Shown: positions 13,994 through 23,636 of the stretch, piece after piece
Layout of the letters: each line of letters begins with the position of its first letter
Numbering within the stretch: position 1 is the first letter of the stretch
Assembly: GCA_023429995.1 (NCBI GenBank)
Contig: JAEZCE010000023.1
Coordinates: forward strand, 62,001-126,000
Origin: Bacillota bacterium
Lineage (GTDB): Bacteria; Bacillota; UBA4882; UBA8346
DNA: 64,000 nt
Direction of reading: 5' to 3'
Program-made: the position numbers and the translations under genes
The notes under the pieces: model-generated
Database searches by the model: none
Seen by the model: only the letters and a program-made list of their open reading frames with translations
Told to the model about the DNA's origin: nothing

Positions 13994-16092
13994 TGGCAAA
14001 AAATTCAATAGAAGTGGAAGAACAGGCGTTTCATGAAAGCTCCAATGTAATTAGTCTGATAAACCACAGCGCAGATCGAATCTTCCGCTCGATTCGAAAA
14101 CGGGATGGTCGAATCGTTGAATTTAATAAGAATAAAATTGCCGCTGCTATTTTTAAAGCAGCCAAAGCCGTTGGCGGTGAGGATCAACAACTGGCCGACG
14201 AGTTGGCGGAGATTGTCAACCAGTATTTACATAAACAATTAGGCACCAGCATTCCCGCAGTTGAAGAAGTTCAGGACGCGGTCGAGAAAGTGCTCATTGA
14301 AACCGGTCACGCCAAGACCGCCAAGGCCTATATTTTATACAGGGACCGTCGGACCCGTCTTCGTGAATCCAAATCGGATCTGATGGATTTGGTTCAAGAT
14401 ATTTTAATTGAGACAAACCGTGAAAACGCTAATATCAGCAATTCTCCGTCGGCAAAAATGCTGCAAATCGCATCGGCCGCCAGCAAGCGATATTATTTAT
14501 CCCGGCTGATTCCGGATGAAATGGCCCAAGCGCATATTGACGGCGATTACCATATTCATGATCTTGATTTTTACGCCAAAACCTTGACCTGTGTCCAAAT
14601 TCCCTTAGGCAAACTCCTTGCCAATGGGTTTAATAATGGGCATGGTTTTATTCGCCCTCCCAAAAGGCCGGCATCGGCCACGGCTTTGGCTGCGATTATT
14701 TTGCAAAGCTCTCAAAACGATATGCACGGGGGGCAATCTTTCGCCTTTTTTGATCGGGACATGGCGCAGTTTATCGCCGGAGTGTCCGAGGACGAAGTGT
14801 ATCAGGCAATGGAAGCGTTGATTTACAATTTAAACTCCATGCACAGCAGGGCAGGAGCCCAAGTTCCTTTCAGCAGTTTGAATTTAGGGTGCGATACCAC
14901 CCCCGAAGGGCGGTTGGTGACCAAAAATTTGTTACTGGCCTATGAAAAAGGGTTGGGCCACGGCGAAACTCCTATCTTTCCGAATATTATTTTTCGGGTT
15001 AAAAAAGGAATCAATTTCAATCAGGGCGATCCCAATTATGACCTCTTTCAATTAGCGATCCGGGTCTCCGCCCAAAGACTCAATCCGACTTTTTCTTTTA
15101 TGGATTCCAGTTTCAATCAGGAGTATGGTTCGGAAGTCGCTTATATGGGTTGCCGGACCCGGGTGATTGCCGATCGGTTTGGCGAACCGGTTTCGGATGG
15201 AAGAGGCAATCTTTCATTTACCACCATTAATTTACCCCGTATCGCCATCAAATCCGGAGGGGATTTGGAGACTTTTTATCAAGAATTGGAAAAGATTATG
15301 ATTTTAGCAGCCCGCCAATTATACCACCGTTTCCGGATTCAGGCCCGTTTGCGGGTGAAGGATATGCCGTTTTTAATGGGGCAAGGATTATATTTGGGTT
15401 CGGACAAGCTCAAATCGGATGATTCCATTGCCTCTGTTATCAAGCATGGCACATTATCAATGGGTTTTATCGGACTGGCCGAGGCGCTTACTGGTTTAAC
15501 CGGTCAGCATCATGGGGAAGACCCTTCTTCTCAAAGGCTTGGTTTAGAGATTGTCAGCTTTATGAGAAAAATGATCGATAACTTTTGTGATGAATATGAT
15601 TTAAATTTCACCTTGTTAGCAACGCCGGCCGAAGGCTTATCGGGACGTTTTGTCAAAATTGATCGGCGACGATTCGGCGTCATCAGCGGAGTCACCGATC
15701 GCGAATATTATTCAAACAGTTTCCATGTTCCCGTTTATTATGAGATATCGACCTATGATAAGATAAGAATTGAAGGCCCTTATCATCGATTGACCAATGC
15801 CGGCCATATCAGCTATGTGGAATTGCAATCTCCTCCTCTCGATAATTTGGAGGCTTATGAAACGATCATCCGCCAAATGGCATTAGTGGATATGGGGTAC
15901 GCAGGAATCAATTTCCCAATCGACGAATGTCTCAGTTGTTTTCATCGGGGGATTATAGAAGATGAATGCCCATCCTGCGGTTCCACTCAGATTCGCCGGA
16001 TTCGCCGCATAACAGGATATTTATCGACAGTCGATCGCTTTAATGACGCCAAACAGGCGGAATTACGCGACCGGGTGAAACACCAGATGTAG
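13993..16092 (+). CDS. nrdD: Anaerobic (class III) ribonucleoside-triphosphate reductase
   Basis: A 699-residue glycyl-radical enzyme that reduces ribonucleotides to deoxyribonucleotides without oxygen, using formate or a thiol system as reductant. Residues 30-120 are an ATP-cone allosteric domain (RKRDGRIVEFNKNKI). The catalytic barrel follows, with FINNL-type loops and MHGGQSFAFFDRDMAQF. The C-terminus has the zinc site CLSC...CPSC and the glycyl radical loop RRITGYLST. The start codon overlaps the nrdR stop (TAATG). NrdG, the activating enzyme, follows at 16219. Its presence implies anaerobic growth. Confidence 0.97.
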   Translation: MAKNSIEVEEQAFHESSNVISLINHSADRIFRSIRKRDGRIVEFNKNKIAAAIFKAAKAVGGEDQQLADELAEIVNQYLHKQLGTSIPAVEEVQDAVEKVLIETGHAKTAKAYILYRDRRTRLRESKSDLMDLVQDILIETNRENANISNSPSAKMLQIASAASKRYYLSRLIPDEMAQAHIDGDYHIHDLDFYAKTLTCVQIPLGKLLANGFNNGHGFIRPPKRPASATALAAIILQSSQNDMHGGQSFAFFDRDMAQFIAGVSEDEVYQAMEALIYNLNSMHSRAGAQVPFSSLNLGCDTTPEGRLVTKNLLLAYEKGLGHGETPIFPNIIFRVKKGINFNQGDPNYDLFQLAIRVSAQRLNPTFSFMDSSFNQEYGSEVAYMGCRTRVIADRFGEPVSDGRGNLSFTTINLPRIAIKSGGDLETFYQELEKIMILAARQLYHRFRIQARLRVKDMPFLMGQGLYLGSDKLKSDDSIASVIKHGTLSMGFIGLAEALTGLTGQHHGEDPSSQRLGLEIVSFMRKMIDNFCDEYDLNFTLLATPAEGLSGRFVKIDRRRFGVISGVTDREYYSNSFHVPVYYEISTYDKIRIEGPYHRLTNAGHISYVELQSPPLDNLEAYETIIRQMALVDMGYAGINFPIDECLSCFHRGIIEDECPSCGSTQIRRIRRITGYLSTVDRFNDAKQAELRDRVKHQM

Positions 16093-16218
16093 GGCGGGAA
16101 AACGAATTTGAGATAGAATTCAGAAGACGGAATTCAGGAGTTTAACGACGCGACAAAACTTCTAAGACAGCTCCAATATTCTGGCTTCCGGCTCCTATAT
16201 TCCAGATCGAGGAGAAAT

Positions 16219-16752
16219 ATGTTCAATTCAGTAGCTCAAATTGCCGGTATCGTTCACGAAAGTGTCGTCGACGGTCCCGGTTTGCGAACCACAATTTTTT
16301 TTCAGGGTTGTGATCACGCCTGTAAAGGTTGTCATAACCCTGAGACCTGGGATCCTCGGGGAGGCAGTTCCATTCAACTGCAGGACTTAATCTCCAAACT
16401 ACGCTTGAATCCTTTGATTTCCGGAGTGACTTTGAGCGGAGGCGATCCTTTTTTTCAAGCAACCGTTGCTGCAGAACTCGGTTGCTTTTTAAAAGGACAG
16501 GGTTTGAATTTATGGGTTTATACCGGGTATACATGGGAATATTTATTGAGTCATCATGGCAATACTGGTTTTAGCGCGCTTTTGGATGTAACGGATGTCT
16601 TGGTGGATGGTCCGTTTCAAATTGAAAATAAAAGCTTAAAGCTACCGTTCCGGGGATCCACTAACCAACGCTTGATTAATGTCTCTGAAAGCGTTAGGAC
16701 CGGAACTATCGTACAGTGGCAACCGACAACCGGTTCAATGGTGGAGAGATGA
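16219..16752 (+). CDS. nrdG: Anaerobic ribonucleotide reductase activating protein
   Basis: A 177-residue radical SAM enzyme. It carries the [4Fe-4S] motif CDHACKGCHNPETW (CxxxCxxC, about residues 31-38) and the SAM-binding GG motif in LSGGDPFF. It generates the glycyl radical on NrdD. The ATG has GAGGAG upstream. It lies 126 bases after nrdD in the same direction and overlaps pgeF by four bases (ATGA), so nrdR-nrdD-nrdG-pgeF may be transcribed together. Confidence 0.95.
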   Translation: MFNSVAQIAGIVHESVVDGPGLRTTIFFQGCDHACKGCHNPETWDPRGGSSIQLQDLISKLRLNPLISGVTLSGGDPFFQATVAAELGCFLKGQGLNLWVYTGYTWEYLLSHHGNTGFSALLDVTDVLVDGPFQIENKSLKLPFRGSTNQRLINVSESVRTGTIVQWQPTTGSMVER

Positions 16753-17534
16753 AAAAAGCAGGCGCCTGGTATTGCGATACCATAGCGGGACCTAAAAAAT
16801 ATCGTGCCGGGGCTTTGAATAACAAGGAGGTTATTCAAGCCGTCTCTTCCCGGGATTGTGGGAATATGGCTTTGCATACCGGCGATATTCCGGAACAGGT
16901 CATTGCCAACCGGAAATCCTTTCTTCAATTCTTTCATTTGAAATTGGAAAATTTAATTACTGCCGAACAAATTCATGGTACCCGCATTCAGGTCGTCGGC
17001 AGGGGAGAAGTTGGGGCCGGAGCCCTCTCGGAGCGGACTGCGCTCTCTAAAACCGACGCCCTGATTACGGCTGAGAGCGGGATAGTACTTGGAATTTTTA
17101 CCGCGGATTGTTTGCCTATTTTTATTTATGATCCTATTACACCTGCAGTTGCAATTGTTCATGCTGGATGGCGGGGAACCATTGCCGGAATTTCCCGGCT
17201 TGTCACGGATAAAATGATTCAAACATTTAAAACCGACCCTGTCCATTTTAGGGTGGCAATAGGCCCCTCCATATGCTCATCCTGTTTTGAAGTGTCTTCG
17301 GAAGTGGCTGAATTATTTGGCAAGGCAAATCCGGAATGCGTCATTCAAACTGAATCAGGGTTCCGGGTCGACTTGGCTGGGTTTAATGTTCATTTGTTTG
17401 AGCAGGCCGGCGTGAAACCGGAGAATATTGAGGCGGCAAATCTTTGCACCGGATGCCTCAATGAAGATTTTTTTTCCTATCGTATCGAAAAAGGCGCCCA
17501 AGGAAGAATGATGGGAATAATTGCCTTACAATAA
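16749..17534 (+). CDS. pgeF: Peptidoglycan editing factor PgeF (YlmD/YfiH, laccase-domain family)
   Basis: A 261-residue member of the multicopper-polyphenol-oxidase-like (DUF152) family, which corrects wrongly built peptidoglycan precursors and has purine nucleoside activities in some members. The metal site is visible as FTADCLPIFIYD (Cys) and VHAGWRGTIAG (His), with an earlier His in TAEQIHGTRI. The start is the ATG at 16749, with GGTGGAG before it and a four-base overlap with nrdG; an upstream frame is rejected. In Bacillus the homolog ylmD heads the ylm cell-division cluster, and the same order follows here. Confidence 0.9.
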   Translation: MKKAGAWYCDTIAGPKKYRAGALNNKEVIQAVSSRDCGNMALHTGDIPEQVIANRKSFLQFFHLKLENLITAEQIHGTRIQVVGRGEVGAGALSERTALSKTDALITAESGIVLGIFTADCLPIFIYDPITPAVAIVHAGWRGTIAGISRLVTDKMIQTFKTDPVHFRVAIGPSICSSCFEVSSEVAELFGKANPECVIQTESGFRVDLAGFNVHLFEQAGVKPENIEAANLCTGCLNEDFFSYRIEKGAQGRMMGIIALQ

Positions 17535-17559
17535 ATGATAATTGGTGGAGCGATTTTTC

Positions 17560-18729
17560 TTGAATCATGAATACTCTAAAATAAGGGAAATTCCTCGACG
17601 CCGCCGCCTTAAAATGGCCGATGCATTTCGGATCATTGGCGGGTTTTTGATTTTGTTATTGGCTATTGAAGGGTTAGGAATTTTGATCGGGAATTTCACC
17701 TCCAGGCCCATAGTAACCGAGTGGGGGACCATGGAAAAGGGATTTTGGGCGGATGTGCTCTTTTTAAGGGATGAAACCCTGGTAAAGTCCCCGGTTGACG
17801 GCGAATTAACAGAAGAACGTAAAAATGGGATTCGGGTTGCGGAAGGGGAGTTGATTGCCACAATTAAGACTTCCGGTAATTCTGAGCCGGACCCCAGGCT
17901 ACAAATCCGTTTGCGAAAGTTAACCCGTGAAACCGCAGCATTACAGGGGGATTTGAAAAGAAATGAGCTTGAATATACGACAAAAAGGGCCCACATCAAC
18001 CGGATTTCCAAAAAATCGACTCGCTTCAAACAATTGCTTGAAGATTTAACTTTTATTGAGCAGGAAAAGAGGACTATACTACGAAATATAGAACAAAACC
18101 GTGACCACATTCAACAGATTACTCAAAACTTCAAGGCTTGGCAACATGGGACGGTTTTGATTCAAACGGAAAAACCGGGTTATTTTTGGTATCAATTCGA
18201 TGAGTGGGAATCAAGATTGAGTCCGGATCATTTTTCCGAAGTAAAGGAAGAGGATTTTCAGCGACACTATCCTAGCCGGTTTCCTGAAAAAGATATTCAG
18301 CGGGATGATGTTATTGGTAAGATTATTAGCCCGTTTCATCAGATCATTTGTCTGATAATCGATCCAAAACGGATTGGGATGCCGAAAATCGGTGAAACAT
18401 GGTGGTTTAAAAGTGATGACGGTATATTTCAATGCACGGTCGTAAATCAAAACCTTTTACCGGATGGAAAAGTCCTGCTTGGACTGGAAGACGCCTCCAT
18501 GCTGTCCAAATTTCTTCAAAGTCGCAGCGCTAAAATTTTTATGGTTTATAAACGAGTTTCTGGCATTATCATTCCTGTGCAAGCATTATATAAAAAAGGT
18601 CAAACCGATGTAGTTAAAGTTGTGAAGGGGGATAGTTACAAAGAAACTACAGTTGTGGTCCGCGAAAATGATGGAGTGAAAGCGATTATAGATGGTATTG
18701 ATTATGGTAAGACAATAATTTCACGATAG
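17560..18729 (+). CDS. HlyD-like membrane-anchored protein
   Basis: A 389-residue protein with a short basic cytoplasmic tail (RRRRLK), one membrane segment (about residues 20-45, IIGGFLILLLAIEGLGILI) and an extracytoplasmic part. That part has a lipoyl/barrel-sandwich opening (VKSPVDGELTEERKNGIRVAEGELIATI), a coiled-coil hairpin (about 115-180) and a beta-rich end. This is the layout of HlyD/RND adaptor subunits, but no export ATPase or permease lies nearby. It sits between pgeF and phoH in a cell-division cluster. Several such proteins with unknown function occur at this position in Bacillota, as far as I recall. Start: TTG at 17560, nine bases after GGTGGAG; a TTG at 17542 is also possible. 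Confidence 0.7.
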   Translation: MNHEYSKIREIPRRRRLKMADAFRIIGGFLILLLAIEGLGILIGNFTSRPIVTEWGTMEKGFWADVLFLRDETLVKSPVDGELTEERKNGIRVAEGELIATIKTSGNSEPDPRLQIRLRKLTRETAALQGDLKRNELEYTTKRAHINRISKKSTRFKQLLEDLTFIEQEKRTILRNIEQNRDHIQQITQNFKAWQHGTVLIQTEKPGYFWYQFDEWESRLSPDHFSEVKEEDFQRHYPSRFPEKDIQRDDVIGKIISPFHQIICLIIDPKRIGMPKIGETWWFKSDDGIFQCTVVNQNLLPDGKVLLGLEDASMLSKFLQSRSAKIFMVYKRVSGIIIPVQALYKKGQTDVVKVVKGDSYKETTVVVRENDGVKAIIDGIDYGKTIISR

Positions 18730-18740
18730 GGGGCCTGCAT

Positions 18741-20057
18741 TTGAAGAAGGTTTTTGTGATCGACACCAGTGTATTAGTTCATGATCCCCAGGCCTTAAAC
18801 GTTTTTCAAGATAATGATATTGTCATTCCGATAGCAGTGCTGGAAGAAATAGACGGCCATAAAAAACGCCAGGACGAAGTAGGCCGCAATGCAAGATGGG
18901 TATCGAATTTTCTTGACAAATTAAGAGCAGTTGGACATTTATATTCAGGTGTATCTTTAGGAGACCAAGGCGGAACCATTCGGGTGGAATTAAATCACCA
19001 GGAGGTCGATAAATTACCGGCTACCTTGGATCGAAGCAAAATTGATAACCGGATTATTGCCGTGGCGCTTGCTTTGAAACAAGAGACTTCATTGCCTGTC
19101 ATTTTAGTCACCAAAGATATTAATATGCGAATAAAGGCAGACGCCTTGGGAATCGATGCTGAAGATTATGAAACGGATAAAATCCAGATCGAAGAAGTAT
19201 ATACCGGAACATGTACGTTAAGAGTAGAACCTGACCAAATCGATAAGTTCTATGGCAATAATGAATTGGTAGTAAAGGATGCTTCATTATTTCCCAACCA
19301 AATGGTGATATTGGAAGATGCTTTTGGATCTTCAAAGTCGGCTCTGGCTCGACATCTTTCCAATGGTAAACTGATCCCCTTGCGTTTTGCGGGTCAAGAT
19401 CCTTTCGGATTGAAAGCGCGCAGTAAGGAACAAAAGTTTGCCCTTGAATTGTTGCTGGATGAAGATATTCGGCTCGTCACCATCATCGGCCGGGCCGGCA
19501 CCGGTAAAACATTGCTTGCTCTTGCGGCGGGATTGCAAAAAGTAGTGGAAGAATCCCGTTACCGCCGGTTAACCGTATCCAGACCTGTGATCCCCATGGG
19601 AAATGATTTAGGCTTTTTGCCCGGAGATGTGAATGAAAAATTGCGACCTTGGATGCAACCGATATATGACAATTTGGAGTTTTTATTCAGTAATCGGGAT
19701 CGGAATGAAAAAATCGACCAACTGGTTAATAGCATGCAGGACCTTAATATTTTGGAGCTTGAGGCTTTAACGTATATTCGGGGCCGGAGTATTCCAAACC
19801 AGTTTTTACTGGTCGATGAGGCTCAGAATCTATCTCCCCATGAAATAAGGACGATTATCACCCGGGTGGGTGAAGGGACCAAAATCGTCTTAACCGGTGA
19901 TCCTTATCAGATTGATCATCCTTATTTGGATTCAAACAGTAACGGTCTTACCTTTGTGGTTGAACGGTTTAAAAATGAAAAAATTGCCGGACATATCACG
20001 CTTACAAAAGGGGAACGTTCCGATCTTGCAGAGCTAGGCACTAAATTGTTAGGATAA
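18741..20057 (+). CDS. PhoH-family ATPase with N-terminal PIN domain
   Basis: A 438-residue protein of the PIN-PhoH (YlaK-like) type. The PIN RNase domain is at residues 1-140 (VIDTSVLVHDP, with later acidic residues in RSKIDNRIIAVAL and TKDINMR). The PhoH RNA helicase-like ATPase follows (Walker A GRAGTGKTLLALAAG about residues 250-264; Walker B FLLVDEAQN). It probably unwinds and cleaves RNA; in mycobacteria the PhoH2 protein does so. TTG start with GGGGGCC upstream. It is 11 bases after the HlyD-like gene in the same run. Confidence 0.9.
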   Translation: MKKVFVIDTSVLVHDPQALNVFQDNDIVIPIAVLEEIDGHKKRQDEVGRNARWVSNFLDKLRAVGHLYSGVSLGDQGGTIRVELNHQEVDKLPATLDRSKIDNRIIAVALALKQETSLPVILVTKDINMRIKADALGIDAEDYETDKIQIEEVYTGTCTLRVEPDQIDKFYGNNELVVKDASLFPNQMVILEDAFGSSKSALARHLSNGKLIPLRFAGQDPFGLKARSKEQKFALELLLDEDIRLVTIIGRAGTGKTLLALAAGLQKVVEESRYRRLTVSRPVIPMGNDLGFLPGDVNEKLRPWMQPIYDNLEFLFSNRDRNEKIDQLVNSMQDLNILELEALTYIRGRSIPNQFLLVDEAQNLSPHEIRTIITRVGEGTKIVLTGDPYQIDHPYLDSNSNGLTFVVERFKNEKIAGHITLTKGERSDLAELGTKLLG

Positions 20058-20153
20058 AAAGTAATGGTTTAGTGATTGTTATTTTCAATAAATCCCAATT
20101 TTGGGATGAAACGCAGCAGTATGCGTAATATTACACAAATAAGCTGGGATAAA

Positions 20154-20828
20154 ATGGGTATCGCAGATAATATCGAAACCATACGGAAACAAGTACAAAA
20201 TTCGGCTATCAAGGCCGGACGCGATCCTGGGGATATAAAAATTATCGCCGTTACAAAATATACCGGTGTTGAGCAAATGAATGAAGCGATTCGGGCTGGC
20301 GTCACGGATATTGCGGAAAACCGGATTCAGGATGCTCTTGAAAAATTCCCTTCCATCGAAGGAGCCGTGACGAAGCATTTAATCGGTACTTTACAAACCA
20401 ATAAAGTGAAGCCGGCGATATTGGAATTTGATTTGATTCATTCCGTGGATCGGGTTGAGTTGGTGGAAGCTCTTGCTAAAGAAGCTCTTAAACTTGGTAG
20501 ACAGGTAAAGTGTTTGGTTCAGTTGAATATATCCGGTGAAGTAACTAAACATGGAATTGGCCCCGACGACCTTGGAGCCATCTTGGAAAAGATTGACTCG
20601 TTATCAAATTTGACCCCGATGGGTTTGATGACGATGGCTCCTTTTGTTGACGATCCGGAACAGGTTCGGCCGATTTTCAGGCGCCTCAAAAATATTTTTA
20701 CTGATTACGCAGGTAAAAAGGATGAAAACTGGCGTTATTTATCGATGGGGATGAGTCAGGATTATCAAGTAGCGGTTGAAGAAGGATCCAACATGGTTCG
20801 GATCGGCACGGCTATTTTCAAGAGTTAA
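20154..20828 (+). CDS. YggS-family PLP homeostasis protein (YlmE)
   Basis: A 224-residue PLP-binding alanine-racemase-fold protein. The PLP lysine lies in IIAVTKYTGVEQMNEAI (about residue 35), and the phosphate-binding end is LSMGMSQDYQVAVEEGSNMVRIGTAIF. These proteins control free pyridoxal phosphate. Upstream ATGs exist in frame (20076 onward), but only ATG 20154 has a GGGA at six bases and starts at the family N-terminus (MGIADNIETIRKQV). It belongs to the ylm cluster, between phoH and sepF. A small TCCCAA/TTGGGA hairpin lies upstream at about 20095-20108. Confidence 0.92.
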   Translation: MGIADNIETIRKQVQNSAIKAGRDPGDIKIIAVTKYTGVEQMNEAIRAGVTDIAENRIQDALEKFPSIEGAVTKHLIGTLQTNKVKPAILEFDLIHSVDRVELVEALAKEALKLGRQVKCLVQLNISGEVTKHGIGPDDLGAILEKIDSLSNLTPMGLMTMAPFVDDPEQVRPIFRRLKNIFTDYAGKKDENWRYLSMGMSQDYQVAVEEGSNMVRIGTAIFKS

Positions 20829-20953
20829 TGACATATTTGGAAGATGAGGCATTACCGCAAAATTTAACGTTTTTAGGCTAAGCCTATCATATGGACGCAG
20901 ATTTAAGGAATTTTTTCGCTTTAATGTACGTTTAGGAAAACGGGGTGTTAATT

Positions 20954-21478
20954 TTGGGAAAATGGGATAATGAGGATAGCCCGGAACAAAATGCGGAGTC
21001 TAAAAAAGGGGTTTTTGAGAAATTTCTTAATATATTTGGGTTTGAAGCCGAAGAAATTATGGAAGAAGAAGAAACTTCACAGGAAGGATATCACAAAGAC
21101 CCCAGAGACCGCGGAAAATTGGTGAATCTCAATCATTCCAACAAAACAATTAAATTAATTGTGGTTGAACCCGAAAGTTTTGAAGAGGTTCAGGCCATTG
21201 TTGATCATTTGAAAAATAAAAGGGCGGTCATTTTAAACCTGGAAGAAACTGAAAAGACAACAGCCAGAAGGGTTGCTGATTTTTTAGGAGGCGCGATTTA
21301 CGCTCTGGATGGTACCATGCAGAGAGTGAGCGGTTCAATCTTTCTATTTACTCCGGCTCATATTGAAGTTTCAATGCCTTTGCGAACCGAACTTCGGGAA
21401 AAAGAAAAGGAACGCCCGGGCAATTTAAGCAATCCAAATTTAACGTCATCGCTTTTTCGGAATGAACGCGAACGATAG
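20954..21478 (+). CDS. sepF: Cell division protein SepF
   Basis: A 174-residue SepF, which tethers FtsZ to the membrane and helps septum assembly. The N-terminal amphipathic helix region (GVFEKFLNIFGFEAEE) is followed by an acidic linker and the conserved domain (about 60-150: VVEPESFEEVQAIVDHLKN, then AILNLEE-type, DFLGGAIYALDGTMQRV, FLFTPAHIEV). The start is uncertain: TTG 20954 with GGGGTG six bases ahead, or GTG 20945 itself. It lies between yggS and proC. Confidence 0.93.
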   Translation: MGKWDNEDSPEQNAESKKGVFEKFLNIFGFEAEEIMEEEETSQEGYHKDPRDRGKLVNLNHSNKTIKLIVVEPESFEEVQAIVDHLKNKRAVILNLEETEKTTARRVADFLGGAIYALDGTMQRVSGSIFLFTPAHIEVSMPLRTELREKEKERPGNLSNPNLTSSLFRNERER

Positions 21479-21489
21479 GTGGTAAAAAG

Positions 21490-22299
21490 ATGAAAAAATT
21501 AGGTATCATTGGCGGCGGAGCCATGGGTTCCGCTTTGCTGAAAGGAATTCTCAATCAAGGTTTGATGCAAGCGGATGATATTTATTTGGCCGAAGTGGAT
21601 CAGGTTAAACGGATCCGGCTCGAAGAGGACTATCATATTCATGGGACAAGCAATCCTTCCGAGGTGACGGATATTTGCCAAACTTTAATTTTAGCGGTCA
21701 AACCTAATATTATCCCCGGAGTGCTTGAAGAGTTAGGGGGAAAAACCGGCCATCAGCATTTGATAATCTCAATCGCCGCAGGAATAACGTTGGATGCCTT
21801 GGAAAGCAAGCTTCAAAAAGCCAGAATCGTCCGTGTAATGCCCAATACTCCGGCTAAAATCGGGAAAGGCGTTTCTGCCTATGCCCTGGGATCCAAAACC
21901 ATTGCCGGTGATGATGAGCTGGTTGTAGAACTTCTTGGTTGTATCGGAAAAGTCATTAAGGTCTCCGAACATTCGCTAGATGCCGTTACCGCGGTGAGCG
22001 GCAGCGGACCCGCTTATGTTTTTTATTTTATAGAGGCTATGATGGATGCTGCCGTGATGATCGGATTAAGTCGGGCCGATGCACTGGTACTGGTCAGAGA
22101 AACATTTTTAGGTTCTGCCGAGTTATTACGGGAGAGCGCCGAAGATCCTGCTAGACTCCGCAATGAGGTGACATCTCCGGGAGGCACAACTGCTGCTGCT
22201 TTATATGAGTTGCAGCAAGGCGCGTGCGCGGGAATCATTATGAAAGCGGTGGTTGCTGCCGCTCAAAAGTCCAAGGAATTGGGGCGTGCTCATGGCTGA
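21490..22299 (+). CDS. proC: Pyrroline-5-carboxylate reductase
   Basis: A 269-residue ProC, the last step of proline synthesis (pyrroline-5-carboxylate to proline with NAD(P)H). It has the Rossmann opening KLGIIGGGAMGSALLKGIL, and the C-terminal substrate region VSGSGPAYVFYFIEAM and EVTSPGGTTAAAL. AGGTGG precedes the ATG. It occupies the place between sepF and ylmH where ylmG (yggT) lies in Bacillus; no YggT-like gene is seen. Its end overlaps the ylmH start by eight bases. Confidence 0.95.
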   Translation: MKKLGIIGGGAMGSALLKGILNQGLMQADDIYLAEVDQVKRIRLEEDYHIHGTSNPSEVTDICQTLILAVKPNIIPGVLEELGGKTGHQHLIISIAAGITLDALESKLQKARIVRVMPNTPAKIGKGVSAYALGSKTIAGDDELVVELLGCIGKVIKVSEHSLDAVTAVSGSGPAYVFYFIEAMMDAAVMIGLSRADALVLVRETFLGSAELLRESAEDPARLRNEVTSPGGTTAAALYELQQGACAGIIMKAVVAAAQKSKELGRAHG

Positions 22300-23068
22300 T
22301 GGAATGAATCAAACGGGGCTACAGGCAAGCAAGGAATTGGCGTCCCGTTTCACTGAACTGGCGGAGCGCGCTTTAGGGGAAAAAGAACCGCAATGGTCCG
22401 ATTTTTTGGAACCTCCTGAGAGGGAACAGGCTCAAGCTATTTTAGGATGGGTTTCCGGGGTTCGCTTCAATTCCTTCGGGGGTTACGCTAAAGCTGAACG
22501 GCGGCGAATGGTCGTTTATCCGGATTATTATATCGTCGAAACTATCGAACCGGCCTTGGCTTATCTGGAGGTTCAAACCAAAAGTCAGACTCCTTTGACA
22601 CATCGGGATTATTTAGGTTCATTGATGGGCCTTGGTTTGAAAAGGGAAAAGATTGGCGATTTATTAGTGAGCGATAACGCCTGTCAACTTGTGGTTGTTC
22701 CTGAGTTGGTTGAATTTATCCGAATTCATCTGGACCGGGTTGGAAGCCAAAAGGCGCTGGTCCAAGAAATCGAGGGCGAGCAACTGAATATCCCGAATTT
22801 GCGGGAAAAAATTATTAAGAGTACGGTAGCCTCATTGAGACTAGACGCCATCACCGCCCTCGGTTTTAGCGAATCCCGTACCCGGATGGCCAAAGAAATC
22901 AAAGCCGAAAAGGTTAAAGTGAATTGGAAAGTTATTACCAACCCGGATTTTTCAGTAAATCCAGGCGATATTGTTTCTTTTCGCGGGCATGGTCGGATGG
23001 TTTTTCAGGAACAAACCGGACAGTCTAAAAAAGGACGGTTGGGAGTATTGCTTATCCGGTACTTATGA
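22292..23068 (+). CDS. ylmH: YlmH-type S4-domain RNA-binding protein
   Basis: A 258-residue RNA-binding protein of the YlmH family. The N-terminal region resembles an L7Ae-like fold of this family (GWVSGVRFNSFGGYAKAERRR). The S4 domain is C-terminal (about 180-240: LRLDAITALGFSESRTRMAKEIKAEKVKVNWK). Recent work on Bacillus YlmH links it to rescue of stalled ribosomes by interaction with peptidyl-tRNA in 50S subunits. ATG 22292 overlaps proC; a longer frame from 22253 lies inside proC and is rejected. The context is the division cluster. Confidence 0.9.
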   Translation: MADGMNQTGLQASKELASRFTELAERALGEKEPQWSDFLEPPEREQAQAILGWVSGVRFNSFGGYAKAERRRMVVYPDYYIVETIEPALAYLEVQTKSQTPLTHRDYLGSLMGLGLKREKIGDLLVSDNACQLVVVPELVEFIRIHLDRVGSQKALVQEIEGEQLNIPNLREKIIKSTVASLRLDAITALGFSESRTRMAKEIKAEKVKVNWKVITNPDFSVNPGDIVSFRGHGRMVFQEQTGQSKKGRLGVLLIRYL

Positions 23069-23110
23069 ATTGGTATTCCAGTAATCAATTGATATAAGGG
23101 GAGTGTTTAT

Positions 23111-23632
23111 ATGTTAACGCCGGTTGATTTGGAGACTACGGTTTTTAAACGGGGATTTCGGGGATATAACGCCCGCGAAGTCCAAGAGTTTATGGAAAAT
23201 TTCAGCCACGATTATGAACACCTCTACCGTGAGAATATCGATTTGAAAGAACAGCTGGAAGAGATGGAGAAGAAACTCCACCAATATCAATTGATTGAAG
23301 ATAGTTTAAGGAATGCCATGGTTTTAGCGGAAGAAACGGCGGAAGAAGCCAAAGCGGCAGCCAAACAGAAAGCGGAACAAATCGTTCGCGAGGCGGAATT
23401 AAATGCCGAAGCCATGAAGTTGAAAGCCAAAGAAGATATCCAAAATGAACTTCGCACCTTGGCTTTGCTAAAAAATCAGGTTGAATATTTCAAATGCCAA
23501 TTTAAAAGTTTTTTAAGCGGTTTGTTGGATATGGCTGAAAAACAATTGGATTTGAATATTGCTTGGGATCAATCCGCTGCTGCCGGTGGTGAACCCAAAA
23601 AAGGACTGGACTCAAAAGATATTGAAAAATAA
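23111..23632 (+). CDS. divIVA: DivIVA-domain cell division protein
   Basis: A 173-residue DivIVA-like protein. The N-terminal membrane-curvature domain is LTPVDLETTVFKRGFRGYNAREVQEFM, followed by a long heptad coiled coil (about residues 30-150) rich in Ala/Glu/Lys. It would mark cell poles or septa and recruit partners. ATG with GGGGAG upstream, last gene of the division cluster; the next gene, spmB, converges and its stop lies five bases away. Confidence 0.92.
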   Translation: MLTPVDLETTVFKRGFRGYNAREVQEFMENFSHDYEHLYRENIDLKEQLEEMEKKLHQYQLIEDSLRNAMVLAEETAEEAKAAAKQKAEQIVREAELNAEAMKLKAKEDIQNELRTLALLKNQVEYFKCQFKSFLSGLLDMAEKQLDLNIAWDQSAAAGGEPKKGLDSKDIEK

Positions 23633-23636
23633 TCAT

